DNA of 20,807 nt, taken from contig CAKJYB010000067.1 of NCBI GenBank assembly GCA_918241715.1, positions 1 through 20,807 of the forward strand, in the 5' to 3' direction. This document shows positions 1 through 7,794 of this stretch, piece by piece. The DNA comes from Clostridiales bacterium (GTDB lineage Bacteria > Bacillota > Clostridia > Christensenellales > UBA1242). Each line of letters begins with the position of its first letter. The stretch's first letter is position 1. The notes beneath the pieces are model-generated. The model was given only the letters and a program-made list of their open reading frames with translations. It did no database searches and had not been told where the DNA came from. Both the position numbers and the translations under genes were made by a program.

Positions 1-328
1 GGTCAATAAAGACTTGAGAGCCACCCATGCTTGAAGCGTTTTCGGTTGTGGTTATCATTGTGTCAAGATTGACATTTCCGGCATCATATTCTTCTAGAGC
101 AATCAAAATTGTCATCATTTTTACCATGCTTGCAACAGGCAAACGTTCTGAAGAATTTTTTTCAAAAAGCGTCTGACCACTATCACTCTCCATCAAAAAA
201 ACACTTTTGCTTGAAAGATCAAGCTCAGCCGTCTTTGCTAAGGCCTTTGCCGTTTGAAGTGATGTTCCAACAATCAAAAAAGAAAATGCCAAAACAACAA
301 TCAAAACGGAAGAAAAAAACTTTTTCAT
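1..328 (-). CDS. dacA: D-alanyl-D-alanine carboxypeptidase (peptidase S11), N-terminal part, cut by window edge
   Basis: This is a low-molecular-weight penicillin-binding protein that removes the terminal D-Ala from peptidoglycan stem peptides outside the membrane. About 109 codons are visible and the 3' part lies beyond base 1. Residues 1-31 form a signal peptide: MKKFF, a hydrophobic core, then TAKALAK. The catalytic SxxK is S67-M-V-K70 inside ASMVKMMT. The family's SSMGGSQVF stretch follows near residue 100, close to the edge. The SxN and KTG motifs would lie outside the window. The ATG at 328-326 is supported by AAAGGAG at 334-340, five bases upstream. The gene lies 50 bases downstream of the SpoIIM-like gene on the same strand, so the two may be co-transcribed. 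The family call is secure. Whether it is a vegetative DacA or a sporulation DacF type cannot be decided, so the symbol is provisional. Confidence 0.93.
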   Translation of the reverse strand, partial: MKKFFSSVLIVVLAFSFLIVGTSLQTAKALAKTAELDLSSKSVFLMESDSGQTLFEKNSSERLPVASMVKMMTILIALEEYDAGNVNLDTMITTTENASSMGGSQVFID

Positions 329-378
329 AAAAACTCCTTTTTGTTTATGTTCTTTCAAAAGAAGTTTTTTATGCAAAC

Positions 379-1002
379 TTACAAAATCATAATAACTTTT
401 CCATTGAGAAGAAAAAGCAAAATTGTCTCCACAAGATTTAGAAGAAGCAAAGCAAGTGCACCAATCAAAATGATGTTTGCCCTGCTCACCCCACAAGAGC
501 CATAAGACTTATAATTTTTGCTTGCACGCAAAAGAGAAAAATACAAAAATTGCAAAACCACAAAAATCAAAAGTTGACAAGGAAGAACAATAATGATTGC
601 ACTTATCATTGAGCCAAATCCATAAAAAATAAAAATAAGTGCAAAATTTAATCCAAACAAATACCCACGATAGCAAAACAAAACTTCGGCGACAGGAAAA
701 AGCCAAGTTGACAGAGAAAGCAAAAACAAAAGCAAGACATTAAACAGCAAAGAAAAACTTCTTGAGAAAAAAGCAGAAGAAGATGCAACCACTCCATCTT
801 TAAAACCTTTATAATTTATATCTTGCAACATTTTAAAAGTGCCACCAGCATTTGTTTTTATTGCAACAATAACACCAACAACAATTGAAACAACAATCAA
901 AATTGATGTAAAAACAAACTTAAATTTGTTGTTTTTTAGTGCATTTTCTGCAGAAAATTTGATTTCGGAAGCAATTTTTTGTGATTTATAACTTTTTGTC
1001 AT
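379..1002 (-). CDS. Multi-pass membrane protein, SpoIIM-like (DUF95 type)
   Basis: The 207-residue protein has a short basic N-terminus and about five membrane segments, near residues 29-48, 80-105, 112-130, 133-158 and 175-198. The middle of the protein (a FCYRGYLFGLNFAL stretch, then a glycine-rich loop and VLPCQLL) resembles the SpoIIM pattern, in which an FxxGFxxG helix precedes a VLPxxL helix. SpoIIM acts with SpoIID and SpoIIP in septal peptidoglycan thinning and engulfment. Size and topology fit that family. The adjacent D-Ala-D-Ala carboxypeptidase gene is compatible, since spoIIM and dacF lie near each other in Bacillus. There is no clear Shine-Dalgarno before the ATG. A TAAAAT hexamer lies five bases upstream, so the 5' end may be very short. 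Membrane protein is certain. The SpoIIM assignment is by eye and moderate; another small integral membrane protein is possible. Confidence 0.55.
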   Translation of the reverse strand: MTKSYKSQKIASEIKFSAENALKNNKFKFVFTSILIVVSIVVGVIVAIKTNAGGTFKMLQDINYKGFKDGVVASSSAFFSRSFSLLFNVLLLFLLSLSTWLFPVAEVLFCYRGYLFGLNFALIFIFYGFGSMISAIIIVLPCQLLIFVVLQFLYFSLLRASKNYKSYGSCGVSRANIILIGALALLLLNLVETILLFLLNGKVIMIL

Positions 1003-1020
1003 AAATTATTTTATTAAAAG

Positions 1021-1051
1021 AAAAACAAAAAAAGAACAGGTTTCTGTTCTT
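1021..1051 (-). terminator. Rho-independent terminator of the miaB-mutS-mutL-miaA operon
   Basis: A perfect eight-base stem (AAGAACAG, 1032-1039, paired with CTGTTCTT, 1044-1051) has a four-base loop. On the minus strand it is followed by a T-rich run (complement of 1021-1031). It sits about 35 bases after the miaA stop. Confidence 0.85.
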
Positions 1052-1086
1052 ATTTTTGGTGTCGTTATTTAAAAAATAATCTTGCG

Positions 1087-1989
1087 CTATTTTCTCCACT
1101 TTTTTACAAGGCTTAAAATTTCTTTAAATGCCTTTTCTCTGTCTTCAGTGTCAACAAAGTTTACGTTTTTCATTCCACGCAAAAATGTCATTTGGCGCTT
1201 TGCATAATTTCTGCTGTGTTGTTTCAAAAGCGCAACCATTCTGTCGTAGTCATACTCTCCCAAAAGATATGCGTAGACTTCTTTATAGTCAATGGCTTTC
1301 ATGCATTGATTTTCAAGTGTAAGCCCCCTTTGCATCAACCCTTTAACTTCTTCAACAAGTCCATTTTCAAGCATGATGTCAACTCTCTTGTTTATGTCGG
1401 CATAGAGTTTTTCTCTTTCTCTTGAAAGTGCAATAACAAGGCTGTCAAAATCGGATTTGCTTTCCGTCTTCTTTCCACCAGCAAGTGCAATTTCGTAGGC
1501 ACGCAAAACTCTAACTGGATTATGTCTGTCAATGTTCTCTGCAACGTCCGGAGATTTTGCTTTCAAAAGTTCAAAAATATAGCCGTTTCCTTTCTCTTTT
1601 TGCAAATTTTCTAATTCCGAACGCAATTTTTCGTCGTATGGAGCATCTCCAAAGTTGTAGCCAAGAGTCAACGCTTTGACATAAAGACCCGTTCCACCGA
1701 CAACAATTGGCACCTTGCCTTTTGAGATTATTTCGTCAATTTTTTCCTTTGTGTATTCAACAAAATCATACACCGAAAAGTCTTGTTCTGGCTCTAAAAT
1801 GTCAATGGCATAATGTTTTATCCCTTGCATTTCTTCCTTTCTTACTTTTGCCGAACCTATGTCAAGATTTTTGTAGATTTGGACTGAGTCGGCAGAAATA
1901 ATTTCTCCGTCAATCTCTTTTGCAAGTCTGACAGAGAAGTAAGTTTTTCCTACTGCTGTTGGTCCAAGTATAAAAATCACTTTTTCCAT
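1087..1989 (-). CDS. miaA: tRNA dimethylallyltransferase MiaA
   Basis: MiaA transfers a dimethylallyl group to N6 of A37 in tRNAs that read UNN codons, giving i6A, the substrate of MiaB. The 300-residue length is typical. The P-loop GPTAVGKT spans residues 9-16. The SADSVQIYK motif with the catalytic aspartate D34 follows, then VGGTGLYVKAL, a KAIDYKEV stretch matching the family's AIGYKE, and a C-terminal RQMTFLRG matching RQxTWFR. It is the last gene of its operon: its ATG (1989-1987) overlaps the mutL stop by one base (TAATG), with AAAGGA just upstream inside mutL, so translation is probably coupled. Having miaA and miaB in one transcript puts both steps of ms2i6A formation under common control with mismatch repair. 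The call is firm. Confidence 0.97.
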   Translation of the reverse strand: MEKVIFILGPTAVGKTYFSVRLAKEIDGEIISADSVQIYKNLDIGSAKVRKEEMQGIKHYAIDILEPEQDFSVYDFVEYTKEKIDEIISKGKVPIVVGGTGLYVKALTLGYNFGDAPYDEKLRSELENLQKEKGNGYIFELLKAKSPDVAENIDRHNPVRVLRAYEIALAGGKKTESKSDFDSLVIALSREREKLYADINKRVDIMLENGLVEEVKGLMQRGLTLENQCMKAIDYKEVYAYLLGEYDYDRMVALLKQHSRNYAKRQMTFLRGMKNVNFVDTEDREKAFKEILSLVKKWRK

Positions 1990-3962
1990 TACAAAGTCCT
2001 TTTAAACATCTTTTCAAGGTCTTTTCTGGTTATTTTTGCAATGATTGGTCTGCCATGTGGACACAATACAATTTCTGTTTTCATTTTTTCAATCAAATAC
2101 AATATTTCGTCATTAGAAATGCTGTCTCCTGCACGAATTGAATGTTTGCAGGCCGTTTGACATAGTTTTTCGTTTATCAAAGAAGATGCTGTTTGTTTGC
2201 TAAATTCGTCTGACGACAAAATCTCTTCAACAAACTTTTCAAGGTTTATTGCAGACAAAACAAATGGAACAGAAGTGATTTCAAAATTGTTTCCTTTCTT
2301 TCTCACTTCAAAACCAATCTCATTGAGATTTTCAACTTTTGAAGCAAAAAGATCTCTGTCTTTTGCAATCAGTTTTACTTCATAAGGCACAAGCAAATCT
2401 TGCTTTGCGATATTGTTTGTTTCAATCTGTTTTTTGTATTTTTCATAGTTTTGTCTTTCATGCATCGCATGCTGGTCAATCACATAAAGGCTGTCTTCAA
2501 ATTCTGTTATGATGTATGTCTTAAACACAACGCCCACAATTTTGATTTCTTCTGCCTTTGAAGTCAAAAACTTTTCTTCTTTAAAACTTTGTTCTGGCAA
2601 ATTTACTCTTTCATTTGCCATGTCATTTTTTACACTAAGTTCAACTTCGTGCAACAAACTTTCTCCACTTTGGTCAAAGAAAATTTTTCCACCAGGAACA
2701 TTTCTTCCACGCTGGTCATTTTTGACAGAAGAAAACTCCGGCATATTTATTATTTCAATGCCCTTGTTTTTATACTCTTGTGGAGAAACAAATTTCTTGT
2801 CTAACGCTTCGTCGTCTACGCTTGTCTTAAAGCTGTGTCCTTCGTTTGAAGACATAAGATCTGCACCAGTTTTTTGATAAGAATCAAAAGAAGTGCGTTG
2901 TGGATCTTTGTCATTTTTTATGTCAAATTTTGACCATTCTTTTTCTTCTTCTGGTGAAAAATCGAATTCCGCAATCAAATTTGTGCCAGAGAGTGCCTTT
3001 TCAACAGCACGTCTTACAATGCCAAAAATCCTCGAAGAATTGTCAAATTTTACTTCTTTTTTGTTTGGATGAACATTGACATCAACCCTGTCAAAAGGTA
3101 TGCCAAGTTTGATTATGTAAATTGGAAATCTGCCTTTCATAAGCACAGGTTCGTATGCACCCTGAACGCAGGCAGAGATAAGATAGTTTTCAACATATCT
3201 GTCATTTACAAAAAGAGTTTGATATGTTCTGTTTGGTCTTGTGAGTTTTGGAGAAACAATATAGCCCCCAACTTTTACTCCATCTTCTTCATAGTCAAGT
3301 GGCAAAAGTTTGTCATAAATTTCTCTGCCATACACAAGATAAACAACTTCGTCAAGTTTTCCAGATGCGTGATTGTAAATCTGCTTGCCGTCAACATAAT
3401 ATTCAAAATCAACTTCTGGGTGAGCAAACATAAATTTTTCAACAAGGTGTGTTACATCTGCTTCTTCTGACTTTGGCTTTCTCAAAAATTTTGCTCTTGC
3501 GGGAGTGTTGTAAAACAAATTCTGTGTTGTAAGTGTTGTTCCTTCAAGTCTTGCGACTTCTGTTATTCCAGAAATTTCGCCACCATTTGCTTCAATCTTA
3601 TACCCCGTTTCAGCACCCTTTGTTTTTGTTGTCAAGGTTGTCATGCAGACAGACGCTATGCTTGCAAGTGCTTCTCCACGGAAACCAAGTGTGGCAATTC
3701 CGTCCAAATCGTCAATGGAAGAAATCTTGCTTGTTGCGTGTGGCAAAAAAGCAAGTGGCAAATCTTCTTTGGAAATTCCACAGCCATTGTCCGAAACGGA
3801 AATCTTTTTGATCCCACCTTCTTCAATTTCTATTCTAACCTTGCTTGCTTTTGCATCAAGGCTGTTTTCGACAAGTTCCTTTACAATTGATGCTGGTTTT
3901 TCAACAACTTCTCCAGCAGCAATTCTGTTGTAAATCCTTGGTGAAAGGACGTTTATTGCCAT
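1989..3962 (-). CDS. mutL: DNA mismatch repair protein MutL, endonuclease type
   Basis: MutL is the mismatch-repair mediator that couples MutS recognition to strand incision and removal. The 657-residue protein has the GHKL ATPase N-terminus (NRIAAGEVVEKPASIVKEL; ENSLDA; DNGCGI; ATSKI; GFRGEALASI), a low-complexity linker around residues 340-450, and a C-terminal dimerisation and endonuclease domain. The nicking motif DQHA-x2-E-x4-E starts at D496, and the accessory motifs ACKHSIRA and CPHGRP are present. This is a MutL with its own nuclease, as expected where MutH is absent. Q521-DLLVP matches the beta-clamp-binding QEMIVP of Bacillus MutL. The start has a GGGGG ribosome-binding site at 3968-3972. 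The gene is 12 bases downstream of mutS, and its stop overlaps the miaA start. Confidence 0.97.
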   Translation of the reverse strand: MAINVLSPRIYNRIAAGEVVEKPASIVKELVENSLDAKASKVRIEIEEGGIKKISVSDNGCGISKEDLPLAFLPHATSKISSIDDLDGIATLGFRGEALASIASVCMTTLTTKTKGAETGYKIEANGGEISGITEVARLEGTTLTTQNLFYNTPARAKFLRKPKSEEADVTHLVEKFMFAHPEVDFEYYVDGKQIYNHASGKLDEVVYLVYGREIYDKLLPLDYEEDGVKVGGYIVSPKLTRPNRTYQTLFVNDRYVENYLISACVQGAYEPVLMKGRFPIYIIKLGIPFDRVDVNVHPNKKEVKFDNSSRIFGIVRRAVEKALSGTNLIAEFDFSPEEEKEWSKFDIKNDKDPQRTSFDSYQKTGADLMSSNEGHSFKTSVDDEALDKKFVSPQEYKNKGIEIINMPEFSSVKNDQRGRNVPGGKIFFDQSGESLLHEVELSVKNDMANERVNLPEQSFKEEKFLTSKAEEIKIVGVVFKTYIITEFEDSLYVIDQHAMHERQNYEKYKKQIETNNIAKQDLLVPYEVKLIAKDRDLFASKVENLNEIGFEVRKKGNNFEITSVPFVLSAINLEKFVEEILSSDEFSKQTASSLINEKLCQTACKHSIRAGDSISNDEILYLIEKMKTEIVLCPHGRPIIAKITRKDLEKMFKRTL

Positions 3963-3974
3963 TTTTACCCCCTG

Positions 3975-6596
3975 TTATTTTTCGTCTTTTGCCCTTGAAA
4001 TAAGATCATTCAAAACTTCAAACGTCTCCATTGGCGACATTCTGTTTATATCTAAATCTCTAAGAATTGACAAAACTTGTTGGCCAATCTTGTTGTTTTT
4101 CTCTTGTCTTGCACGTTCTTCGTTTTCTCCAAACATGTTGACATCAAGTTTGTGGTTTACCTTTTCAAGATTAAGACTGATTTCCTTTGCTCTGTCAATA
4201 ACTTTTTCAGGAACACCTGCAAGTTGGGCAACTTCAATACCAAAACTTCTGCTTGCGTGTCCCCTTACAATTTTTCTAAGAAAGACAACGTTGTCGTTTA
4301 TTTCTTTGACCGTTATCTTATAATTCTTTACACCACCAATCACACCTTCAAGTTCGGAAAGTTCGTGATAATGCGTTGCAAAAAGCGTCTTGCAGTTTAG
4401 ATTTTTTGCAATATATTCTACAACAGCCCACGCAATTGAAAGCCCATCAAAAGTTGAAGTTCCACGACCTATTTCGTCCAAAATGACAAGACTCTTGTTT
4501 GTTGCGTTTGCTAAGATGTTTGCCACTTCACTCATCTCAACCATAAAGGTACTTTGACCAAATGCCAAATCGTCGCTTGCGCCAACACGGGTGAAAATTC
4601 TGTCTGTTATAGAGATTTGAGCAGATTTTGCAGGAACAAAACTTCCAATGTGTGCAAGGAACGTAATCAGAGCAACCTGTCTCATATACGTACTCTTTCC
4701 GGCCATGTTTGGCCCTGTGATAATCATCATTTGATTTTCTTCTTCGTCAAGAAGTGTGTCGTTTGTTATGAAGTTTCCTTCCTTCATAAAATGTTGAACA
4801 ACAGGGTGAAAACCTGCTTCGATTTCAATTTTTTTGATGTTTTTTCCAATTTGTGGCTTGCAGAAACCATATTTTACGGCAACTGAAGCAAGCGACAACA
4901 AAGCATCAATTTCTGCCAAATTTTTGGCCGTATCACTGAACGCTGAAAGATAATTTGAAAGATATTCAATAAGCATTTTATAGAGTTTTTCTTCAAGTCT
5001 TATTGCGTCGCCTTCCGAATTGAAAATCTTGTTTTCAATCTTCTGCAAATCTTCTGTCGTGTATCTCTCAGAATTTGCAATTGTCTGTTTTCTGATATAA
5101 CGAAGTGGAACAAGATCCGTTTGTCCCTTGCTTACTTCAATGTAAAAACCAAACACGCTGTTTGACTTGATTTTAAGGTTTTTGATTCCCGTTTGCTCTC
5201 TTTCAAGTTCTTCAAGTTTTTCACATTCTCTTCTGCCCATTTCTTTGGCGTTTCTAAGGTCGTCAAGCTCCTGATTGAATCCATTTTTTATGTAGCCACC
5301 ATCTTTCATAAGTGCTGGTGGGTTTTCTGTTATGGCATTTTTAAGCAACTTTGTGATTTCTCCAAAGTCCACTAAATTTTCAGAAATCTGTCTTGTTTTT
5401 TCCGTCTTTGTTGAAGAGAGCAACCTTTTGATTTCTGGCACTTCGTTTAAAGAATCTCTAAGTTGAATCATGTCCTTTGGCAAGATGTTTCCATACGCAA
5501 TCTTTCCACAGATTCTTTCAACGTCTCTCACTCTTGAAAGACATTCATTGAGTTTATCACGCAAAATAAGGTTTTTTGAAAGTTCTTCAACGCTGTCAAG
5601 CCTTGCATTGATTTCTTTTTGATCTTGAAGTGGTTGATCAAACATGGCCCTAAATCTTCTTGCGCCCATACTTGTTTTCGTTTGATCCATAAGCCACAAA
5701 AGAGAGCCATATCTCTTTCTTTCTCTGATAGATTCCACAAGTTCCAAATTGCGTCTTGTGTTCATATCAATAGTCATAAACTGGCTGTTTTTTACTTTTG
5801 TGATTTTGATAATGTTTTTAAGTGAACGTTTCTGTGTCTCTTGCAAATATTCCAAAAGAGCCCCTATTGCAGGAATATCTTGTTTATTTGACTTAAGTTC
5901 AAAAACATTCAAAGCATTTTCACCAAATTGTTTTTTGACATTGTCAGTCGCCTTTGCACTTTCAAAAGCATATTCAAAATATTCTTCAAAGCGTGGATAA
6001 ACCCCAAACTTTAAAATTGGAAGATTGTTGTAAAACTCTTTTGCTCTAGAGTTTCCAATCACTTCTGATGGGCAAATTCTGCTTAAAAGATCAGAAAAGT
6101 TTGATTCAAGTCCACCATCAAAGTGGCACAAGTCAAGTTGTCCTGTTGTGATATCACAATAAACAACAGAAAGTTTGTCGATGTCCATAAACATTGACAT
6201 AATATAGTTGTTTTTTCTTTCTTCAAGCATAGAGTCGTCAACCACTGTTCCCGGTGTGATAACTCTGACAACATCACGTTCAACGATTTTTACGCCCTTT
6301 GTTGGCTCTGTAAGTTGTTCGCAAACAGCAACCTTGTATCCCAAAGAAACAAGTTTTGCAATATAGCCTTCTGCAGCATGATAAGGCACTCCACACATTG
6401 GGGCTCTTTCATCAAGTCCACAATTTTTGCCTGTCAGCGTGAGATCCAAAACTCTTGAAATCTCAACTGCGTCGTCATAGAAAAGTTCGTAAAAATCACC
6501 AAGACGATAAAACAAAACGCAATCTTTGTATTGCTCTTTCATTTGCAAATAATGTTGCATCATAAGTGATGGTTTTTTCACTTCGGCTGTTGCCAT
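3975..6596 (-). CDS. mutS: DNA mismatch repair protein MutS
   Basis: MutS recognises mismatches and small loops and recruits MutL in an ATP-dependent way. The 873-residue length is standard. The mismatch-reading Phe-x-Glu is F35-Y-E37 within GDFYELF. The connector, lever and clamp regions follow, then the ABC-type ATPase with Walker A TGPNMAGKS (627-635), the helix-turn-helix/STFMVEMSE segment and Walker B LDEIGRGTSTFDG, and finally the LFATHYHEL switch. The ATG at 6596-6594 overlaps the miaB stop by one base (TAATG). Its ribosome-binding site, GGAAGG, lies within the last codons of miaB. This gene is read after miaB and before mutL in the same transcript. No key residue is missing. Confidence 0.98.
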   Translation of the reverse strand: MATAEVKKPSLMMQHYLQMKEQYKDCVLFYRLGDFYELFYDDAVEISRVLDLTLTGKNCGLDERAPMCGVPYHAAEGYIAKLVSLGYKVAVCEQLTEPTKGVKIVERDVVRVITPGTVVDDSMLEERKNNYIMSMFMDIDKLSVVYCDITTGQLDLCHFDGGLESNFSDLLSRICPSEVIGNSRAKEFYNNLPILKFGVYPRFEEYFEYAFESAKATDNVKKQFGENALNVFELKSNKQDIPAIGALLEYLQETQKRSLKNIIKITKVKNSQFMTIDMNTRRNLELVESIRERKRYGSLLWLMDQTKTSMGARRFRAMFDQPLQDQKEINARLDSVEELSKNLILRDKLNECLSRVRDVERICGKIAYGNILPKDMIQLRDSLNEVPEIKRLLSSTKTEKTRQISENLVDFGEITKLLKNAITENPPALMKDGGYIKNGFNQELDDLRNAKEMGRRECEKLEELEREQTGIKNLKIKSNSVFGFYIEVSKGQTDLVPLRYIRKQTIANSERYTTEDLQKIENKIFNSEGDAIRLEEKLYKMLIEYLSNYLSAFSDTAKNLAEIDALLSLASVAVKYGFCKPQIGKNIKKIEIEAGFHPVVQHFMKEGNFITNDTLLDEEENQMMIITGPNMAGKSTYMRQVALITFLAHIGSFVPAKSAQISITDRIFTRVGASDDLAFGQSTFMVEMSEVANILANATNKSLVILDEIGRGTSTFDGLSIAWAVVEYIAKNLNCKTLFATHYHELSELEGVIGGVKNYKITVKEINDNVVFLRKIVRGHASRSFGIEVAQLAGVPEKVIDRAKEISLNLEKVNHKLDVNMFGENEERARQEKNNKIGQQVLSILRDLDINRMSPMETFEVLNDLISRAKDEK

Positions 6597-7723
6597 TATC
6601 TTTTACCTTCCTGTTTTTGAATTTTCTTTTCAAGAGCAAGCAATGCGTTGACCCTTTTCTTTTTTGTTTCAAGTGGAATTTGGTCTGCCATTTTGCTTGC
6701 AACCGTTCCTTCACGTGGAGAATACATAAACGCAAAAATGCTGTCGTATTTCACCTGTTCAACAAGCGACATTGTGTCTTCAAACTCTTCTTCCGTCTCT
6801 GTTGGAAAGCCAACAATAAAGTCGCTGGTTATTCTGCAATTTGGGATTTTTTCTCTGATTTTTTCGATTATGGAAAGATATTTTTCTCTGGTATAAACTC
6901 TGTTCATGGCCTTGAGAATTCTGTTGTTTCCACTCTGTGCCGGCAAATGAATATCTTTCAAGATTTTGTCTTCTTTTGCAATAACATCAATCACTTCGTC
7001 GGTCAAATCTTTTGGGTGGGAAGTCATAAACCAAAGTTTAAAATCCCCTTCTATTGCACATATATCTTTCAAAAGTTTTGCAAAAGAAACTTGTGGGTTT
7101 AGGTCTTTGCCATAGGAGTTTACGTTTTGCCCAAGAAGAGTGATTTGTTTGTATTTTTTCTCTGCAACAATCTCTCTTATCTCTTTCAAAATGTTTTCTT
7201 CTTTTCTGCTCTTTTCTCTTCCACGCACATAAGGCACAATGCAATAAGTGCAGAAGTTGTTGCACCCCTGCATAATGTTTACCCAGGCATTTTCGCCACT
7301 TGTCCTTTTGTATGGTATTGTTTCGTCAATGTCGCCTTCTTCATAAAGTTCAAGTTGTCTGCGTCCAGCTTTTACGGCTTCAACATATGCAGCAAAATTT
7401 GGCAAATTGAATGTGCCAATAACAATGTCAACAAAAGGAAATCTTCTGAGCATAAGTTCTGCCGTGGTCTGTTTTTGTGTCATACAACCACAAACTGCAA
7501 TAATCAAGTTTGGCTTTTCTTTTTTCATTCTTTTAAGTGCGCCAACATTTCCAAAAACTCTGTCTTCTGCGCCTTCTCTTATCGCACAGGTATTGAAAAT
7601 AATAAGGTCTGCTTCCTCTTTGTTTTCGGCACACTCATAACCCATTTTTTCGCAAATAGCAGCCAGCTTTTCTGATTCGTGAACATTCATCTGGCATCCG
7701 TATGTAACTATATAATATTTCAT
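6596..7723 (-). CDS. miaB: tRNA-2-methylthio-N6-dimethylallyladenosine synthase MiaB, without TRAM domain
   Basis: MiaB is a radical-SAM methylthiotransferase that converts i6A37 to ms2i6A37 in tRNA. Visible: the N-terminal UPF0004 domain with auxiliary cluster cysteines C10 (YGCQMN), C46 (NTCAIR) and C80 (GCMTQ), and the radical-SAM triad C154-x3-C158-x2-C161 in GCNNFCTYC. The family's SGNNRIL, ITSDFIVGFPTET and YSPREGT stretches are all present. The protein ends about 20 residues after that last part, at 375 residues, whereas MiaB usually has about 440-475 including a C-terminal TRAM domain. The mutS start overlaps the stop, so there is no room for a frameshifted TRAM. I chose the ATG at 7723, which begins MKYYIVTYGC; an upstream in-frame GTG at 7783 would add 20 unrelated residues and lies before the predicted promoter. 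There is no Shine-Dalgarno; the transcript may be leaderless. Confidence 0.96.
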   Translation of the reverse strand: MKYYIVTYGCQMNVHESEKLAAICEKMGYECAENKEEADLIIFNTCAIREGAEDRVFGNVGALKRMKKEKPNLIIAVCGCMTQKQTTAELMLRRFPFVDIVIGTFNLPNFAAYVEAVKAGRRQLELYEEGDIDETIPYKRTSGENAWVNIMQGCNNFCTYCIVPYVRGREKSRKEENILKEIREIVAEKKYKQITLLGQNVNSYGKDLNPQVSFAKLLKDICAIEGDFKLWFMTSHPKDLTDEVIDVIAKEDKILKDIHLPAQSGNNRILKAMNRVYTREKYLSIIEKIREKIPNCRITSDFIVGFPTETEEEFEDTMSLVEQVKYDSIFAFMYSPREGTVASKMADQIPLETKKKRVNALLALEKKIQKQEGKR

Positions 7724-7729
7724 ATTAGT

Positions 7730-7758
7730 ATTATACAAGAATTTTTGTCCATTTGCAA
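7730..7758 (-). promoter_or_regulatory. Promoter of miaB operon, predicted leaderless
   Basis: Minus-strand -35 TTGCAA (7753-7758), 17-base spacer and a perfect -10 TATAAT (7730-7735). Exactly six bases separate the -10 from the ATG at 7723, so the expected start of transcription is the A of the start codon. This also argues for ATG 7723 over GTG 7783. Confidence 0.7.
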
Positions 7759-7761
7759 ATG
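7750..7761. promoter_or_regulatory. 12-base perfect palindrome between divergent miaB and PBP genes
   Basis: CATTTGCAAATG is self-complementary and contains the miaB -35 element. It could be an operator or chance in AT-rich DNA. Nothing in the sequence identifies a ligand. Confidence 0.35.
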
Positions 7762-7782
7762 TATTTTTAAGCAAGTTTGACA

Positions 7783-7788
7783 CATAAT
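7783..7788 (+). promoter_or_regulatory. Candidate -10 of the PBP gene, leaderless spacing
   Basis: CATAAT (five of six consensus bases) lies exactly six bases before the ATG at 7795, the same spacing as at miaB and the ABC ATPase gene. No good -35 is seen 16-18 bases upstream (TGTATT is weak), so the call is tentative. Confidence 0.4.
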
Positions 7789-7794
7789 AAAAAA

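Noticed and set aside
109..330. Plus-strand open frame of 73 codons
   Set aside because: It is antisense to the carboxypeptidase start, has no ribosome-binding site, and its composition follows the minus-strand gene.
350..363. TTCTTT-CA-AAAGAA inverted repeat between the SpoIIM-like gene and dacA
   Set aside because: Short AT-only stem without a T-run on the minus strand; not convincing as a terminator or operator.
7127..7675. Plus-strand open frame of 182 codons antisense to miaB
   Set aside because: It lies entirely within the conserved radical-SAM gene and has a Phe/Ser/Cys-rich shadow composition.
7724..7783. Upstream extension of miaB to a GTG start at 7783
   Set aside because: It adds 20 residues not found in the family, has no ribosome-binding site, and would need transcription to begin upstream of the strong -10 at 7730.
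7777..7794. TTG start for the PBP gene, six codons upstream
   Set aside because: It has no ribosome-binding site, and the ATG at 7795 gives a normal MKKF-type N-terminus and fits the -10 spacing.
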